DNA of 64,000 nucleotides from Paraburkholderia solisilvae (GTDB lineage: Bacteria > Pseudomonadota > Gammaproteobacteria > Burkholderiales > Burkholderiaceae). The DNA lies in assembly GCF_902859875.1 (NCBI RefSeq), contig NZ_CADIKF010000003.1:124001-188000 (forward strand), given 5' to 3'. This document shows positions 17,714 through 27,640 of the stretch, piece by piece; the first letter of the stretch is position 1, and each line of letters starts with the position of its first letter. The notes below the pieces were generated by a model. That model searched no databases, was not told where the DNA came from, and saw only the letters and a list, made by a program, of their open reading frames with translations. A program made the translations under genes and the position numbers.

Positions 17714-19027
17714 TCAAACCGGCGCCGGTTGACGCCGCGCGGTCCGAAACGCGGGAAACCGCGCCACAAACGTGCTGCCGCGCCCTTCTTCGCTCTTCAC
17801 TTCGAGTTGCGCGTCGTGCCGTTGCAGCACGTGCTTGACGATCGCGAGCCCGAGGCCCGTGCCGCCGGTGTCGCGCGAACGGCTGCGATCGACGCGATAG
17901 AAGCGTTCGGTCAAGCGCGGAATATCGGCGGCCGGAATGCCCAGACCGCTATCCATTACCGTGAACGTCGCCTGGGCGCCTTGCGTGTGCCAGCTCACGT
18001 GAATCGATCCGCCATCCGGCGTATAGCGGATCGCGTTCGTCACGAGATTACCAAGTGCACTGAGAATCTCGGTCTCGACGCCGGTCACCGTCAGGCCTTC
18101 ATCGAGATCGAACGTGATACGGTGACGGCCGCTCGAAAGCGTCTCCGCGTCGTCCCTCAGATGCCGCAGCACCGCGCGCATGTCGACCATCTGCTCGCTG
18201 GGCGGCTTGCTGCTGCCTTCAAGCGTCGCGAGCACAAGCAGGTCGCGCACGATATGCTGCATGCGCGAGGCCTGCTGCTCCATCAACTCCAGATAACGTG
18301 CACGCTCGGCGTCGTTCAGCGGCAACTCGCGCATCGTCTCGAGAAAGCCGGATAGCACGGTGAGCGGCGTCTTCAGCTCGTGCGATACGTTCGCGACGAA
18401 ATCGCGCCGCATCGAGTCCGTCCGTTCGAGCTCGGTGATGTCCTGCGACAGCACGAGCTTCCGATTGTCGCCATATGGGAACACCTGCACCGACAGCACG
18501 TTCTGCCGCCGCTCGCCCATGCCGCGCATGATCAGCATTTCTTCGTAATGGTGCGAGTTCAGATAGCGGACGAAATCGGGCTGACGGACGAGGTGCGTGA
18601 TGTGCTGACGCAAATCGCGTTTCGCATCGAGCCCGAAGTGCTGCTCGGAAATCGCATTGCACCATTCGATCTGGTCGTGATCGTCGAGCATCGCGACGCC
18701 GTTCGGCGATGCCTGAATAGCCTGAATGAAGCGCGAATGCTGCTGCTCGACCTGGCGCACCTGCGCATGCCAGCGCTTCGCGAGCTTGTGCAGCCGGTAA
18801 TAGATTTCGCCCCAGATGCCAGGCGCGCTCGGCACCTCGCCATACACCGGCGCGTCGAGCAGACGCCACAGCTGCTGTTTGTGAAATGTGCTGAAGATGC
18901 CGTGCACGAGCAGCACGGCGATCACGAGAAGCAGCGCCGCCTTGACGCCGGCGAGCACCCCGACCACCACGCCCAGAACAGCGAGCAACACGAGCGAAAC
19001 GAGGGAGCGCGCCCAGATGGTGTTCAT
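17714..19027 (-). CDS. phoR: Phosphate regulon sensor histidine kinase
   Basis: This 437-residue kinase has two N-terminal transmembrane helices (residues ~8-45) and a linker with PAS domain (about 95-200; FIQAIQASPNGVAMLDDHDQ). The HisKA segment FVANVSHELKTPLTVL carries phospho-acceptor His216, and the ATPase boxes NLVTNAIRYT, DSGLGIP and GTGLGLAIVKH follow. It phosphorylates PhoB when Pst signals low phosphate. The ATG at 19025-19027 gives the normal start MNTIWARS; upstream open sequence is arginine-rich and implausible. phoB ends 146 nt upstream in the same direction. Confidence 0.95.
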   Translation of the reverse strand: MNTIWARSLVSLVLLAVLGVVVGVLAGVKAALLLVIAVLLVHGIFSTFHKQQLWRLLDAPVYGEVPSAPGIWGEIYYRLHKLAKRWHAQVRQVEQQHSRFIQAIQASPNGVAMLDDHDQIEWCNAISEQHFGLDAKRDLRQHITHLVRQPDFVRYLNSHHYEEMLIMRGMGERRQNVLSVQVFPYGDNRKLVLSQDITELERTDSMRRDFVANVSHELKTPLTVLSGFLETMRELPLNDAERARYLELMEQQASRMQHIVRDLLVLATLEGSSKPPSEQMVDMRAVLRHLRDDAETLSSGRHRITFDLDEGLTVTGVETEILSALGNLVTNAIRYTPDGGSIHVSWHTQGAQATFTVMDSGLGIPAADIPRLTERFYRVDRSRSRDTGGTGLGLAIVKHVLQRHDAQLEVKSEEGRGSTFVARFPAFRTARRQPAPV

Positions 19028-19173
19028 GTTCCAGCGATCGAAGAAGTAACCACGAGCGGGACGCCCCCGCCTGTCTGCGCCTGTTGGTGCTTGCGAGATG
19101 CGCGCGGACAGCGTGTCGCGCTCGTGGGGGTGGGCCTTTTTAGAGGCTCTCTGTTGCGTGCCCTGAAGCGCGG

Positions 19174-19875
19174 TCAAGCGCTCTTCGCAAGCCGGTAACC
19201 GCTGCCGCGGACTGTCTCGATCATAGCATCGCAGCCGGCCGGTTTGAGTGCCGCGCGCAGACGCTTGATATGCACGTCGACGGTTCGTTCCTCGACGAAC
19301 ACGTGATCGCCCCACACCTGGTCGAGCAGCTGCGTGCGGCTGTGCACCCGTTCCGGATGCGTCATGAAGAAGTGCAGCAGACGGAATTCGGTCGGACCGA
19401 GATCGAGCTTGATCTCGCTGCCTTGCGCGTGCGCGGCGACCCGGTGCGTCGACGGATCGAGCTTCAGGCCGTTGATCGCGACCACATCTTCGGTCAGCTG
19501 CGGCGCGCGGCGGCGCAACACCGCCTTGATGCGCGCCATCAGTTCCTTCGGCGAGAACGGCTTGGTCACATAGTCGTCCGCACCGATTTCCAGGCCGAGC
19601 ACCTTGTCCTGCTCGTCGCCGCGCGCGGTCAGCATGATGATCGGAATATGCCTCGTGCGCTCGTTATTGCGCAGGTCGCGTGCGAACGCAATACCCGACT
19701 TGCCCGGCAGCATCCAGTCGAGCAGGACGAGGTCGGGCAGCACGTCGCTAATCAGGTTTTGCGCCTGTTCCGCATTGTAGGCGCGGATCGGGCAGTGTCC
19801 TGCATGTTGAAGATTGACCGAAATCAGTTCGGAAATCGCGGGTTCGTCTTCGATGATAAGAATACTGCTGGGCAT
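19174..19875 (-). CDS. phoB: Phosphate regulon response regulator
   Basis: A 233-residue OmpR/PhoB-family regulator. The receiver domain has acidic pocket ED near residue 10, phospho-acceptor Asp53 in LVLLDWMLPGKSG, and the switch lysine in DDYVTKPFSPKEL. A C-terminal winged helix follows (LGPTEFRLLHFFM ... VFVEERTVDVHIKRLRAAL, ending ETVRGSGYRL). When phosphorylated it binds Pho boxes such as that before pstS. The ATG at 19873-19875 follows GAGGCACCG. The gene follows phoU by about 92 nt. Confidence 0.96.
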   Translation of the reverse strand: MPSSILIIEDEPAISELISVNLQHAGHCPIRAYNAEQAQNLISDVLPDLVLLDWMLPGKSGIAFARDLRNNERTRHIPIIMLTARGDEQDKVLGLEIGADDYVTKPFSPKELMARIKAVLRRRAPQLTEDVVAINGLKLDPSTHRVAAHAQGSEIKLDLGPTEFRLLHFFMTHPERVHSRTQLLDQVWGDHVFVEERTVDVHIKRLRAALKPAGCDAMIETVRGSGYRLAKSA

Positions 19876-19967
19876 CGGTGCCTCGTGAGCTCTTAACAGA
19901 AATCGATCAGGGGTCTCAATTGACACACTCGCTAAGCACGTCGATCACGCACGTTTGGCTAAGCGTG

Positions 19968-20672
19968 TCAGCTGAGCGCCTCTCGCTCGAGCGCGTCGCG
20001 CGACTTGTGCCGTACGTCCGTGCCCTTCACGATGTAAATGATGAACTCCGCGATGTTCTTCGCGTGGTCGCCGATCCGTTCGATCGCTTTCGCGATGAAC
20101 AGGAAGTCGAGACCCACCGAGATCGAACGCGGATCTTCCGTCATGTACGAGATCAGCTTGCGCACGAATGCGCGAAATTCCTCGTCGATCGCCTTGTCGT
20201 CGCGCACGATCTGTGCGGCCGCGACCGTATCGAGACGCGCAAACGCATCGAGTGCGCGGCGCAGGATCGACACCGCCATTTCGCCGGACAGCTTGATCTC
20301 GGCGATATTGATGGTGCGCGATGCGCCGTCTTCCATCAGGCGCTTCGTGCGTTTCGCGATTTTTTCCGCTTCGTCGCCGGCGCGCTCGAGATTGGTGATG
20401 GTCTTCGAGATCGCGAGCAGCAGACGCAGATCGCGCGCGGCCGGCTGGCGGCGCGCGATGATGTTGCTGCACTCTTCGTCGATTTCGACTTCCATCGCGT
20501 TCAGACGGTCTTCGGCCGTGATCACCTTTTCGGCGATCTCGAGATCGAAGTTGTTGAGCGCGTTCATCGCGTCGACGATCTGCGCTTCGACGAGGCCGCC
20601 CATTTCGAGCACCTTCGATGAAAGCAGGTTCAGATCGGCGTCGAACTGGCTGGACAGGTGTTTATCGGACAT
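19968..20672 (-). CDS. phoU: Phosphate signalling protein PhoU
   Basis: The 234-residue protein has two tandem PhoU three-helix domains; the repeated metal-binding-type segments are EVEIDEECSNIIARRQPAAR with DLRLLLAISKTITNLERAGD, and later FIAKAIERIGDHAKNIAEF. PhoU links the Pst transporter to PhoR and dampens signalling when phosphate is plentiful. GGGAGTACGAC precedes the ATG at 20670-20672. It lies 38 nt after pstB and before phoB, giving the order pstS-C-A-B-phoU-phoB-phoR. Confidence 0.96.
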   Translation of the reverse strand: MSDKHLSSQFDADLNLLSSKVLEMGGLVEAQIVDAMNALNNFDLEIAEKVITAEDRLNAMEVEIDEECSNIIARRQPAARDLRLLLAISKTITNLERAGDEAEKIAKRTKRLMEDGASRTINIAEIKLSGEMAVSILRRALDAFARLDTVAAAQIVRDDKAIDEEFRAFVRKLISYMTEDPRSISVGLDFLFIAKAIERIGDHAKNIAEFIIYIVKGTDVRHKSRDALEREALS

Positions 20673-20710
20673 GTCGTACTCCCTTACGCTAGCTGCCTCG
20701 TTGCCATCAC

Positions 20711-21559
20711 TCAACCGAAACGACCGGTGATGTAGTCTTCGGTTTCCTTACGCACCGGCTTGATAAAGATCTTTTCGGTATCGCCGAACTCGATCAGTTC
20801 GCCCAGGTACATATAGGCAGTGTAGTCTGAACAGCGTGCGGCCTGCTGCATGTTGTGCGTCACGATCACTACCGTGTAGTCGCTCTTCAACTCAGCGATC
20901 AGCTCTTCGATGCGGCCCGTCGAAATCGGGTCGAGCGCCGAACACGGCTCGTCGAGCAGCAGCACTTCCGGACGGATCGCAATGCCGCGCGCAATGCACA
21001 GGCGCTGCTGCTGGCCGCCCGACAGGCCATAGCCGCTTTGGCCCAGCTTGTCCTTCACTTCGTTCCACAGCGCCGCCTTGGTCAACGCCCATTCGACACG
21101 GTCGTCCATTTCCGAGCGCGTGAGCGTCTCGAACATCTTCACGCCGAACGCGATGTTGTCGTAAATCGACATCGGGAACGGCGTCGGCTTCTGGAACACC
21201 ATGCCGATGCGCGCGCGCAAGAGCGAGATGTCGCGCTTGGTCGTCAGCAGGTTTTCGCCGTCCATCAGGATTTCGCCTTCGGCGCGCTGCTCCGGATAGA
21301 GCGCGTACATCTTGTTGAACGTGCGCAGCAGCGTGGACTTGCCGCAGCCCGACGGACCGATGAACGCGGTCACCTTGCCTTCGGGAATATGCAGGTTGAT
21401 GTTCTTCAGCGCGTGATACTTGCCGTAGAAGAAGTTCAGATTGTTGACTTCGATCTTCGGCCGCGAAGGCGCTTGCGCGCGGCCGTTCTGGGCGGGATCG
21501 AAACCGGCCGGCGCGGCCGGGCGTTCGACGGGGTTCAGGTGACTTTCTGCCATGTTCAT
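20711..21559 (-). CDS. pstB: Phosphate ABC transporter ATP-binding protein
   Basis: A 282-residue ABC ATPase with Walker [11 protein letters not shown]-loop [19 protein letters not shown], signature LSGGQQQR and Walker [17 protein letters not shown]. It powers phosphate import through PstCA and takes part in the phosphate signal to PhoR. The N-terminus has a ~30-residue Pro/Ala-rich extension before [11 protein letters not shown]. The start at ATG 21557-21559 follows GGAG. It begins 15 nt after pstA. Confidence 0.97.
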   Translation of the reverse strand: MNMAESHLNPVERPAAPAGFDPAQNGRAQAPSRPKIEVNNLNFFYGKYHALKNINLHIPEGKVTAFIGPSGCGKSTLLRTFNKMYALYPEQRAEGEILMDGENLLTTKRDISLLRARIGMVFQKPTPFPMSIYDNIAFGVKMFETLTRSEMDDRVEWALTKAALWNEVKDKLGQSGYGLSGGQQQRLCIARGIAIRPEVLLLDEPCSALDPISTGRIEELIAELKSDYTVVIVTHNMQQAARCSDYTAYMYLGELIEFGDTEKIFIKPVRKETEDYITGRFG

Positions 21560-21574
21560 CGGATCGCTCCGCCC

Positions 21575-22468
21575 TTACTTGTTCGAGAAGATCGTACGCG
21601 CGAGGATGTTCAATCCCAGCACACCGAGCGTAATCAGGAATACGCCTGCCCATGCGAGCGACTGCCATTGCGCAAACGGACTCATCGCGAACTTGAAGAT
21701 CGTGACGGGCAGGTTCGCCATCGGCTGGTTCATATCCCACGTGAAGAACTGGTTCGACAACGCGGTGAAAAGCAGCGGCGCGGTTTCGCCGGCGATCCGC
21801 GCGACCGCGAGCAGCACGCCGGTCACGATACCCGCGAGCGACGCCTTCAGCGTGATCGACAGCACCATCTTCCACTTCGGCGTGCCGAGTGCGAACGCGG
21901 CTTCGCGCAGTGCGTTCGGCACGAGCTTCAGCATGTTTTCGGTCGTGCGGATCACGATCGGAATTTCCAGCAGCCCGAGCGCGACGACGCCGGACCAGCC
22001 GCTGAAGTGCCCCATCTTCGCGACGAAGAGCGCATACACGAAGAGGCCGACTACGATCGACGGCGCCGACAGCAGGATGTCGTTGATAAAGCGCGTGACG
22101 CTCGCAAGCGGACCTTTCTGGCCGTATTCAGCGAGATAGACGCCCGCCATGATGCCGATCGGCGTGCCGATCACGGTCGCGAGCCCGACCAGCATCAGGC
22201 TGCCGACGATCGCGTTCGCGAGACCGCCGCCGTCGCTGTTCGGCGGCGGCGTCGACTGCGTGAACAACTCGATCGACAGTCCGCCGACGCCGAGGCGCAG
22301 CGTCGTGTACAGGATCCAGATCAGCCACAGCAGGCCGAACGCCATCGCCGCGAGCGACAACGTCAGCGCGATCGCGTTGGTCATCCGGCGGCGCTTTTGC
22401 AGCCGGTTGCGGGTTTTTTCGAGCGTGACCGCATCGGCCATGCCCGGCATGTTCAGAGGCTGGCTCAT
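21575..22468 (-). CDS. pstA: Phosphate ABC transporter permease PstA
   Basis: A 297-residue permease with six predicted helices and a cytoplasmic coupling loop ([19 protein letters not shown]). The N-terminus is [20 protein letters not shown], then an Arg-rich stretch before the first helix. Its ATG (22466-22468) overlaps the pstC stop by 4 nt, so the two are translationally coupled. It forms the PstCA channel with PstC. Confidence 0.95.
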   Translation of the reverse strand: MSQPLNMPGMADAVTLEKTRNRLQKRRRMTNAIALTLSLAAMAFGLLWLIWILYTTLRLGVGGLSIELFTQSTPPPNSDGGGLANAIVGSLMLVGLATVIGTPIGIMAGVYLAEYGQKGPLASVTRFINDILLSAPSIVVGLFVYALFVAKMGHFSGWSGVVALGLLEIPIVIRTTENMLKLVPNALREAAFALGTPKWKMVLSITLKASLAGIVTGVLLAVARIAGETAPLLFTALSNQFFTWDMNQPMANLPVTIFKFAMSPFAQWQSLAWAGVFLITLGVLGLNILARTIFSNK

Positions 22469-23454
22469 CGCTTCGTGCCCTCCCCTTTCTCGAGACGCAG
22501 CAGCATCAGTTTTGAAATGGCCAGCACGATGAACGTGATCACGAACAGGATCAGACCGAGTTCCATCAGCGCCGCGGTATGCAAGCCGGGGCTCGCTTCC
22601 GCGAACTCGTTGGCGAGCGCCGACGTGATGCTGTTGCCCGGCGAGAACAGCGACACGTTGTCGAGCAGGTTCGTATTGCCGATCACGAACGTGACGGCCA
22701 TCGTCTCGCCGAGCGCGCGGCCAAGACCGAGCATCACGCCGCCGATCACGCCGTTCTTCGTGAACGGCAGCACGATCTTCCACATCACTTCCCACGTCGT
22801 GCAGCCGATGCCGTACGCGGATTCCTTCAGCAGTACCGGCGTCACTTCGAACACGTCGCGCATCACCGAGGCGATGTACGGAATGATCATGATCGCGAGA
22901 ATCACGCCCGCGCACAGGATGCCGATGCCGATCGGCGCGCCCTGGAACAGCGCACCGACGATCGGCACGCCGGAGAGCAGCGTGCCGAGCGGCTTTTCGA
23001 ACCACGCGGCGAAGATCGGCGCAAACACGAGCAGACCCCACATGCCGTAGACGATCGACGGAATCGCGGCGAGCAGTTCGATCGCGATGCCGAGCGGCCG
23101 GCGCAGCCACGCGGGGGACAATTCAGTGAGGAACAGTGCGATGCCGAAGCTGACCGGCACGGCGATGATCAGCGCGATGATCGACGTCGCGATCGTGCCG
23201 TAGATGGGCACCAGCGCGCCGAACTGCTCTGAAGGTGGATCCCAGTCGGCCGTCCACAGGAAGCTCAGGCCGAACTTCTCGATGGTGGGCAGCGACGCGA
23301 TGATCAGCGACACAATAATGCCACCGAGCAACAATAAGGTAATGATGGCGGCGAGCCGCGCGAGGCCGCCGAAGATAACGTCACCGGCACGACTGGGCGC
23401 TTTCTGCTGCGCTGCGCTGCCTGGCGGGTTCGACACGATTGGAATGTCGGACAT
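22465..23454 (-). CDS. pstC: Phosphate ABC transporter permease PstC
   Basis: A 329-residue inner-membrane permease with at least six hydrophobic helices and typical PstC segments [17 protein letters not shown] and [17 protein letters not shown], the latter including the coupling region. It pairs with PstA. The start is ATG 23452-23454 and the stop overlaps the pstA start. It is separated from pstS by 305 nt that hold repeats and a hairpin, unusually long for a pst operon. Confidence 0.95.
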   Translation of the reverse strand: MSDIPIVSNPPGSAAQQKAPSRAGDVIFGGLARLAAIITLLLLGGIIVSLIIASLPTIEKFGLSFLWTADWDPPSEQFGALVPIYGTIATSIIALIIAVPVSFGIALFLTELSPAWLRRPLGIAIELLAAIPSIVYGMWGLLVFAPIFAAWFEKPLGTLLSGVPIVGALFQGAPIGIGILCAGVILAIMIIPYIASVMRDVFEVTPVLLKESAYGIGCTTWEVMWKIVLPFTKNGVIGGVMLGLGRALGETMAVTFVIGNTNLLDNVSLFSPGNSITSALANEFAEASPGLHTAALMELGLILFVITFIVLAISKLMLLRLEKGEGTKR

Positions 23455-23759
23455 GGGAGCCTGTTGAAACTGTTTCCGGATGCCGCGCGGCAGGATGCCG
23501 GACAGCGTGTACTGCGGGTGACTGACTGCGAGCCCGTGCTTCGAGCCCCTGATTTCAAGCCTTTAACTTCGAGCCCTTGAATTCGAGCCTCATTACCGGC
23601 CCCTTGGGCCTGCCCGTACGGCGATACTGCGCGCGGGTACGGCGGGCTGCCCGTTGCCGCGCCCCATGATGACGCAGCACGCCGCGAGTTTGATCTCGCG
23701 GCGTCGGGGTCAGCTGGACCGATCGCCGACCGATCCAGCTTACTTCACTTCAGCGTGAC
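23455..23759 (-). repeat. pstS-pstC intergenic region with repeats and a hairpin
   Basis: About five degenerate 13-14-nt copies related to TTCGAGCCCTTGA lie at 23526-23592. A perfect 10-bp stem ACGCCGCGAG/CTCGCGGCGT with a 6-nt loop spans 23679-23704, just after pstS. No T-run follows, so it may protect the pstS message or lower read-through rather than terminate. Confidence 0.6.
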
Positions 23760-24797
23760 TTACTCGGCTGCGAGCGACTTGCCCGAAGCGTCCTTCACCT
23801 TCGTCTTCCACTGCGACTTGATCGTCTCGACCACCGACGGCGGCAGCGAGATGTAATCCAGATCCGACGCGGCCTGGCCGCCATTCTTGAACGCCCAGTC
23901 GAAGAACTTCAGCGTTTCCGCGCCTTCAGCCGGCTTGTCCTGCGTCGTGTGCAGCAGCACGAACGTCGCGCCGACGACCGGCCATGCATCCTTGCCCGGC
24001 TCGTTCGTGAGGATCTGGTAGAACGTCTTCGACCAGTCAGCGCCCGCCGCGGCTGCCTTGAAGCTTTCCGTCTTCGGCTCGACCACCGCACCCGACTCGT
24101 TCTTCATCGCCGTGTAGATCATATGGTTCTGCTTCGCGTACGCCCACTCGACGTAGCCGATCGCACCCGGCAGACGCTGCACGAATGCCGCGACGCCGTC
24201 GTTACCCTTGCCGCCCGTACCCGTCGGCCAGTTGACCGTCGTGCCTTCGCCGATCTTCGACTTCCACTCGCCATTGACCTTCGACAGGTAGTTCGTCCAG
24301 ATGAAGCTCGTGCCCGAACCATCCGCACGGCGCACCACGGCGACGTCCGTATCCGGCAGCTTCACCTTCGGGTTCAGCGCGGCGATCGCCGGGTCGTTCC
24401 ACTTCTTGATCTTGCCCAGATAGATGTCGCCGAGCACTTCGCCCGACAGCACGATCTCACCTGCCTTCACGCCCGGGATATTGACGACGGGCACCACGCC
24501 ACCGACCACAGTCGGGAACTGGAACAGACCGTCCTTGGCGAGATCCTCATCCTTCAGCGGAGCGTCCGAACCGGCAAAATCCACCGTCTTGGCGATGATC
24601 TGCTTGATCCCGCCCGACGAACCGATGCCCTGGTAGTTCACCTTGCCGCCGCCGTTCTTCTGATAGGCATCTGCCCATTTCGTGTAAATCGGTGCCGCAA
24701 AGGTGCTGCCCGCGCCGGTAATATCTGTGGCGGCTTGCGCTGCGATCGCGAAGAGCGCGCCAGCCAGGCCAGCGAACGCGGTTTGCATCAATTTCAT
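23760..24797 (-). CDS. pstS: Phosphate ABC transporter substrate-binding protein
   Basis: A 345-residue periplasmic phosphate-binding protein. The signal peptide is [18 protein letters not shown] with cleavage near [11 protein letters not shown]. The phosphate-binding segments [22 protein letters not shown] and [16 protein letters not shown] are clear. The ATG at 24795-24797 follows GGAGG at good spacing; ten open codons upstream are ignored. It is the first gene of the pst-pho block and sits behind a clear Pho box, so it should be the most strongly induced gene under phosphate starvation. Confidence 0.97.
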   Translation of the reverse strand: MKLMQTAFAGLAGALFAIAAQAATDITGAGSTFAAPIYTKWADAYQKNGGGKVNYQGIGSSGGIKQIIAKTVDFAGSDAPLKDEDLAKDGLFQFPTVVGGVVPVVNIPGVKAGEIVLSGEVLGDIYLGKIKKWNDPAIAALNPKVKLPDTDVAVVRRADGSGTSFIWTNYLSKVNGEWKSKIGEGTTVNWPTGTGGKGNDGVAAFVQRLPGAIGYVEWAYAKQNHMIYTAMKNESGAVVEPKTESFKAAAAGADWSKTFYQILTNEPGKDAWPVVGATFVLLHTTQDKPAEGAETLKFFDWAFKNGGQAASDLDYISLPPSVVETIKSQWKTKVKDASGKSLAAE

Positions 24798-25228
24798 GAG
24801 ACCTCCAGTGGTGTGAGCGGATGACACGACACCGCGAAGAATAGGGTCTCCGTGTGACAGTAATGTGACTCTTCGTGAAGGTCACGTGTCAATTCCTTTA
24901 CGTTTGCGAAAGGATTGAGCAAGGGACTTGCGGGTCAGTCCGTACGCATCGAGTATGCAATTGAACTGAGCAATCGACGCCTGATGCGTGAAAGTTCGAT
25001 TTCATGCGGCTTTCAGGACGCTTCGGCGCCAGCCGGGGGGCGAAATGGGGTCGAAAAATCAGGCGACGGTGGCGGCCGGCAAGCGCAGCCACCGTGCAAA
25101 ATTTATCTGACGAAACTGGGGACTCGAGAAACAAACCAGGGAACAATTCAGGGAGCAACCCGAGGAGCGAGTTATGTCAGCGCGCCCGGCCCGGACCTGG
25201 CGCGCTGACGGCTTTACGCCGGACCGGC
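24798..25228. other. 431-nt stretch between glmM and pstS
   Basis: It holds the pstS promoter and Pho box at its left end. An 11-bp perfect stem GTCAGCGCGCC/GGCGCGCTGAC (25176-25209) lies just downstream of glmM and lacks a T-run. I see no gene in between. Confidence 0.6.
24838..24871 (-). promoter_or_regulatory. Pho box and -10 element of pstS
   Basis: On the minus strand GAGTCAC-ATTA-CTGTCAC (24854-24871) matches the PhoB box, two 7-mers on an 11-nt period. TATTCT (24838-24843) follows after exactly 10 nt as the -10. This is the standard PhoB-dependent arrangement in which the box replaces the -35. Confidence 0.85.
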
Positions 25229-26587
25229 TTAGGCCGTGGCCTGCCGGACGACGTCGGCGATCGCTTCCGCGTGCTCCAGCGCGTCCTGTTCGCGCGCGGC
25301 CTCGACCATCACCCGCAGCACGGGCTCGGTGCCCGACGCCCGGATCAACACGCGGCCGCTGCCGTCGAGTGCGCCCTCCGCGGCGCTGACCGCGCGCCGG
25401 ATCGCATCGCTCGCCTTCCAGTCGGCGCCCGGCCGCATCCGCACATTGATCAGCTTTTGCGGGAACAGCGTCACGCCATCCAGCAACTGCGCGAGCGACT
25501 TGCCGCTGCGCTGCATCGCGGCCAGCACCAGCAGCGCCGACACGATGCCGTCACCGGTCGAATGACGGTCGAGCGACAGGATGTGCCCCGAGCCCTCGGC
25601 GCCCAGCTGCCAGCCGTGCTCGCGCAGTTGCTCGAGCACGTAACGGTCGCCGACCGCCGCGCGCACGAACTTGACGCCAGCACGCTGCAGCGCGACTTCG
25701 ACGGCCATATTGGTCATCAGGGTGCCGACCGCTCCTTCGACCTTGCCTGCGGTCGCCATGCGGTCCTGGACGAGCACATACAGCAGTTCGTCGCCGTTGA
25801 AAAGCCGGCCGGTCGAATCGACGACTTGCAGACGGTCCGCGTCGCCGTCGAGCGCGATGCCGAGATCGGCGTTGTTGGCCCGCACCGCGCGCATCAGCGC
25901 GTCCGGCGCGGTCGCGCCGACGCCGTCGTTGATGTTGAAGCCGTTCGGCGCCACGCCGATCGGCACGACGTCGGCGCCGAGCTCGTGGAACACGTGCGGT
26001 GCGACGTCGTACGCGGCGCCATGCGCGCAGTCGACCACCAGCTTCATGCCGTGCAGATCGTAACTCGCCGGGAACGTGCTCTTGCAGAACTCGATGTAGC
26101 GGCCAGCGGCGTCGTCAAGGCGCTTTGCCTTGCCGAGTTGCTCCGACGGTGCGCATGCGAGCGGCAGCTCGAGGTGCTGTTCGATCTGCGCCTCGACTTC
26201 GTCGGGCAGCTTGTTGCCGTCCGCGGAAAAGAACTTGATGCCGTTGTCGTAGTACGGGTTATGCGATGCGCTGATCACCACGCCCGCCGCAAGCCGCAGC
26301 GCGCGCGTCAGATACGCGACGCCGGGCGTCGGCATCGGACCCGCGAGCATCACGTCGACGCCCGCCGCCGAGAAACCCGACTCCAGCGCGGCCTCGAGCA
26401 TATAGCCCGATACGCGCGTGTCCTTGCCGATCAGAACCGTCGGGCGCGTACCGCTTTTCGCCCAGCGGTCCGCGCCGGCCAGCACCTTGCCGGCCGCGTA
26501 GCCGAGCCGCAAAACGAAATCAGGCGTGATCGGTGCGTCGCCGACCTTGCCGCGAATACCATCTGTGCCGAAATAGCGCCGTGTCAT
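25229..26587 (-). CDS. glmM: Phosphoglucosamine mutase
   Basis: A 452-residue alpha-D-phosphohexomutase that converts glucosamine-6-phosphate to glucosamine-1-phosphate for UDP-GlcNAc, hence wall and LPS synthesis. The N-terminus is [10 protein letters not shown]. The phosphoserine loop is [15 protein letters not shown] with active Ser108. The metal loop is ALDGDADRL and the sugar loop region [15 protein letters not shown]. The ATG at 26585-26587 has AAGGAGG upstream. folP ends 24 nt upstream in the same direction, so folP-glmM form an operon, a common pairing in proteobacteria. Confidence 0.97.
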   Translation of the reverse strand: MTRRYFGTDGIRGKVGDAPITPDFVLRLGYAAGKVLAGADRWAKSGTRPTVLIGKDTRVSGYMLEAALESGFSAAGVDVMLAGPMPTPGVAYLTRALRLAAGVVISASHNPYYDNGIKFFSADGNKLPDEVEAQIEQHLELPLACAPSEQLGKAKRLDDAAGRYIEFCKSTFPASYDLHGMKLVVDCAHGAAYDVAPHVFHELGADVVPIGVAPNGFNINDGVGATAPDALMRAVRANNADLGIALDGDADRLQVVDSTGRLFNGDELLYVLVQDRMATAGKVEGAVGTLMTNMAVEVALQRAGVKFVRAAVGDRYVLEQLREHGWQLGAEGSGHILSLDRHSTGDGIVSALLVLAAMQRSGKSLAQLLDGVTLFPQKLINVRMRPGADWKASDAIRRAVSAAEGALDGSGRVLIRASGTEPVLRVMVEAAREQDALEHAEAIADVVRQATA

Positions 26588-26611
26588 GGCTGAATTTTCC
26601 TCCTTGTGGGG

Positions 26612-27541
26612 TCAGCTGCGGTGCGCCGCGGCGCACGTCGCCGACCATATCTTTAATGCGTCCACCGTTTGCGCGACGTCGTGCACCCGAATGATCGACG
26701 CGCCGTGCGCAGCCGCGCAAACCGCTGCCGCGATGCTGGCCGCAAGCCGCTCGCCCGGCGCGCCGCGGCCTGTCACCGCACTGAGTATCGACTTGCGCGA
26801 CAGGCCGGCAAGGATCGGCAGCGGCGGCTCGCCGCGCGGCGCCGTGTCGGCCAGATGCGCGAGCAGCGTGTAATTGTGCTTGACCGTCTTGCCGAAGCCA
26901 AAGCCGGGATCCACGCTTACGCGCGAACGCGCAATACCCGCTTGTAACAACGCTTCCGTGCGTTCGGCAAGGAACGCGCGCACGTCCTCGACAACGTCCT
27001 GATAGACCGGCTCACTAGCCTGCATCGTGCGCGGCTCGCCGAGCATATGCATCACACACAAGCCGCAGTCGCTGCCGCGCACCGCATCGATCGCACCGGG
27101 CATCCGGAAACCCCAGATGTCGTTGATCATATCGGCGCCGGCGGCAAGCGCGGCGCGCATCACCTCCGGCTTGTACGTATCGACCGACAGCGGCACGTTC
27201 GCGTCGCGCAGTTGCTCGACGAGCGGAATCACACGCGCCAGTTCTTCATCGGTCGCGACCGGCAGCGCGCCCGGCCGGGTGGACTCGCCGCCGATATCGA
27301 TCAGGTCTGCGCCGTCGAGCAGCATCCTTTCCGCCTGACGCAGCGCATCGCCGCGCGCGACAAAGTTGCCGCCGTCCGAGAACGAGTCGGGTGTCACGTT
27401 GAGTATGCCCATCACCAGCGGACGCTCGAATGACAGCGTAAAGCGACCGCATTGCAACGGCTCGGGGCGACCTTGGGAAGATGCGTGAGTGGACACGAAG
27501 CGACAGATGCTTGAAGTTGGATAGACCGGCTGGACAGACAT
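26612..27541 (-). CDS. folP: Dihydropteroate synthase
   Basis: A 309-residue TIM-barrel enzyme joining 4-aminobenzoate to the pterin diphosphate in folate synthesis; it is the sulfonamide target. Signatures MGILNVTPDSFSDGG, LIDIGGESTRPG, DMINDIWGF and the C-terminal IIRVHDVAQTVDALK are present. The N-terminus has about 40 residues before the barrel, longer than average, and the ribosome site at ATG 27541 is weak, so a later start is possible. It is separated from ftsH by a terminator. Confidence 0.95.
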   Translation of the reverse strand: MSVQPVYPTSSICRFVSTHASSQGRPEPLQCGRFTLSFERPLVMGILNVTPDSFSDGGNFVARGDALRQAERMLLDGADLIDIGGESTRPGALPVATDEELARVIPLVEQLRDANVPLSVDTYKPEVMRAALAAGADMINDIWGFRMPGAIDAVRGSDCGLCVMHMLGEPRTMQASEPVYQDVVEDVRAFLAERTEALLQAGIARSRVSVDPGFGFGKTVKHNYTLLAHLADTAPRGEPPLPILAGLSRKSILSAVTGRGAPGERLAASIAAAVCAAAHGASIIRVHDVAQTVDALKIWSATCAAAHRS

Positions 27542-27586
27542 GGCTGGACAATAGCAGTCTGCCAGACCCGAATGAGCACGTCGAAA

Positions 27587-27621
27587 ACAAAAAACGGGCC
27601 GGTGTGAATCACACCGGCCCG
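27587..27621 (-). terminator. Terminator of ftsH
   Basis: CGGGCCGGTGTGA (27595-27607) pairs with its complement (27609-27621), and T6 follows on the minus strand. It lies 20 nt past the ftsH stop and separates ftsH from folP. Confidence 0.85.
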
Positions 27622-27640
27622 CGTGTTGAGACGGCCTCGA

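Noticed and set aside
20855..23050. A 731-codon plus-strand open frame opposite pstB, pstA and pstC
   Set aside because: It is antisense to three intact transporter genes and has the Arg/His/Asp-rich composition of a mirror frame.
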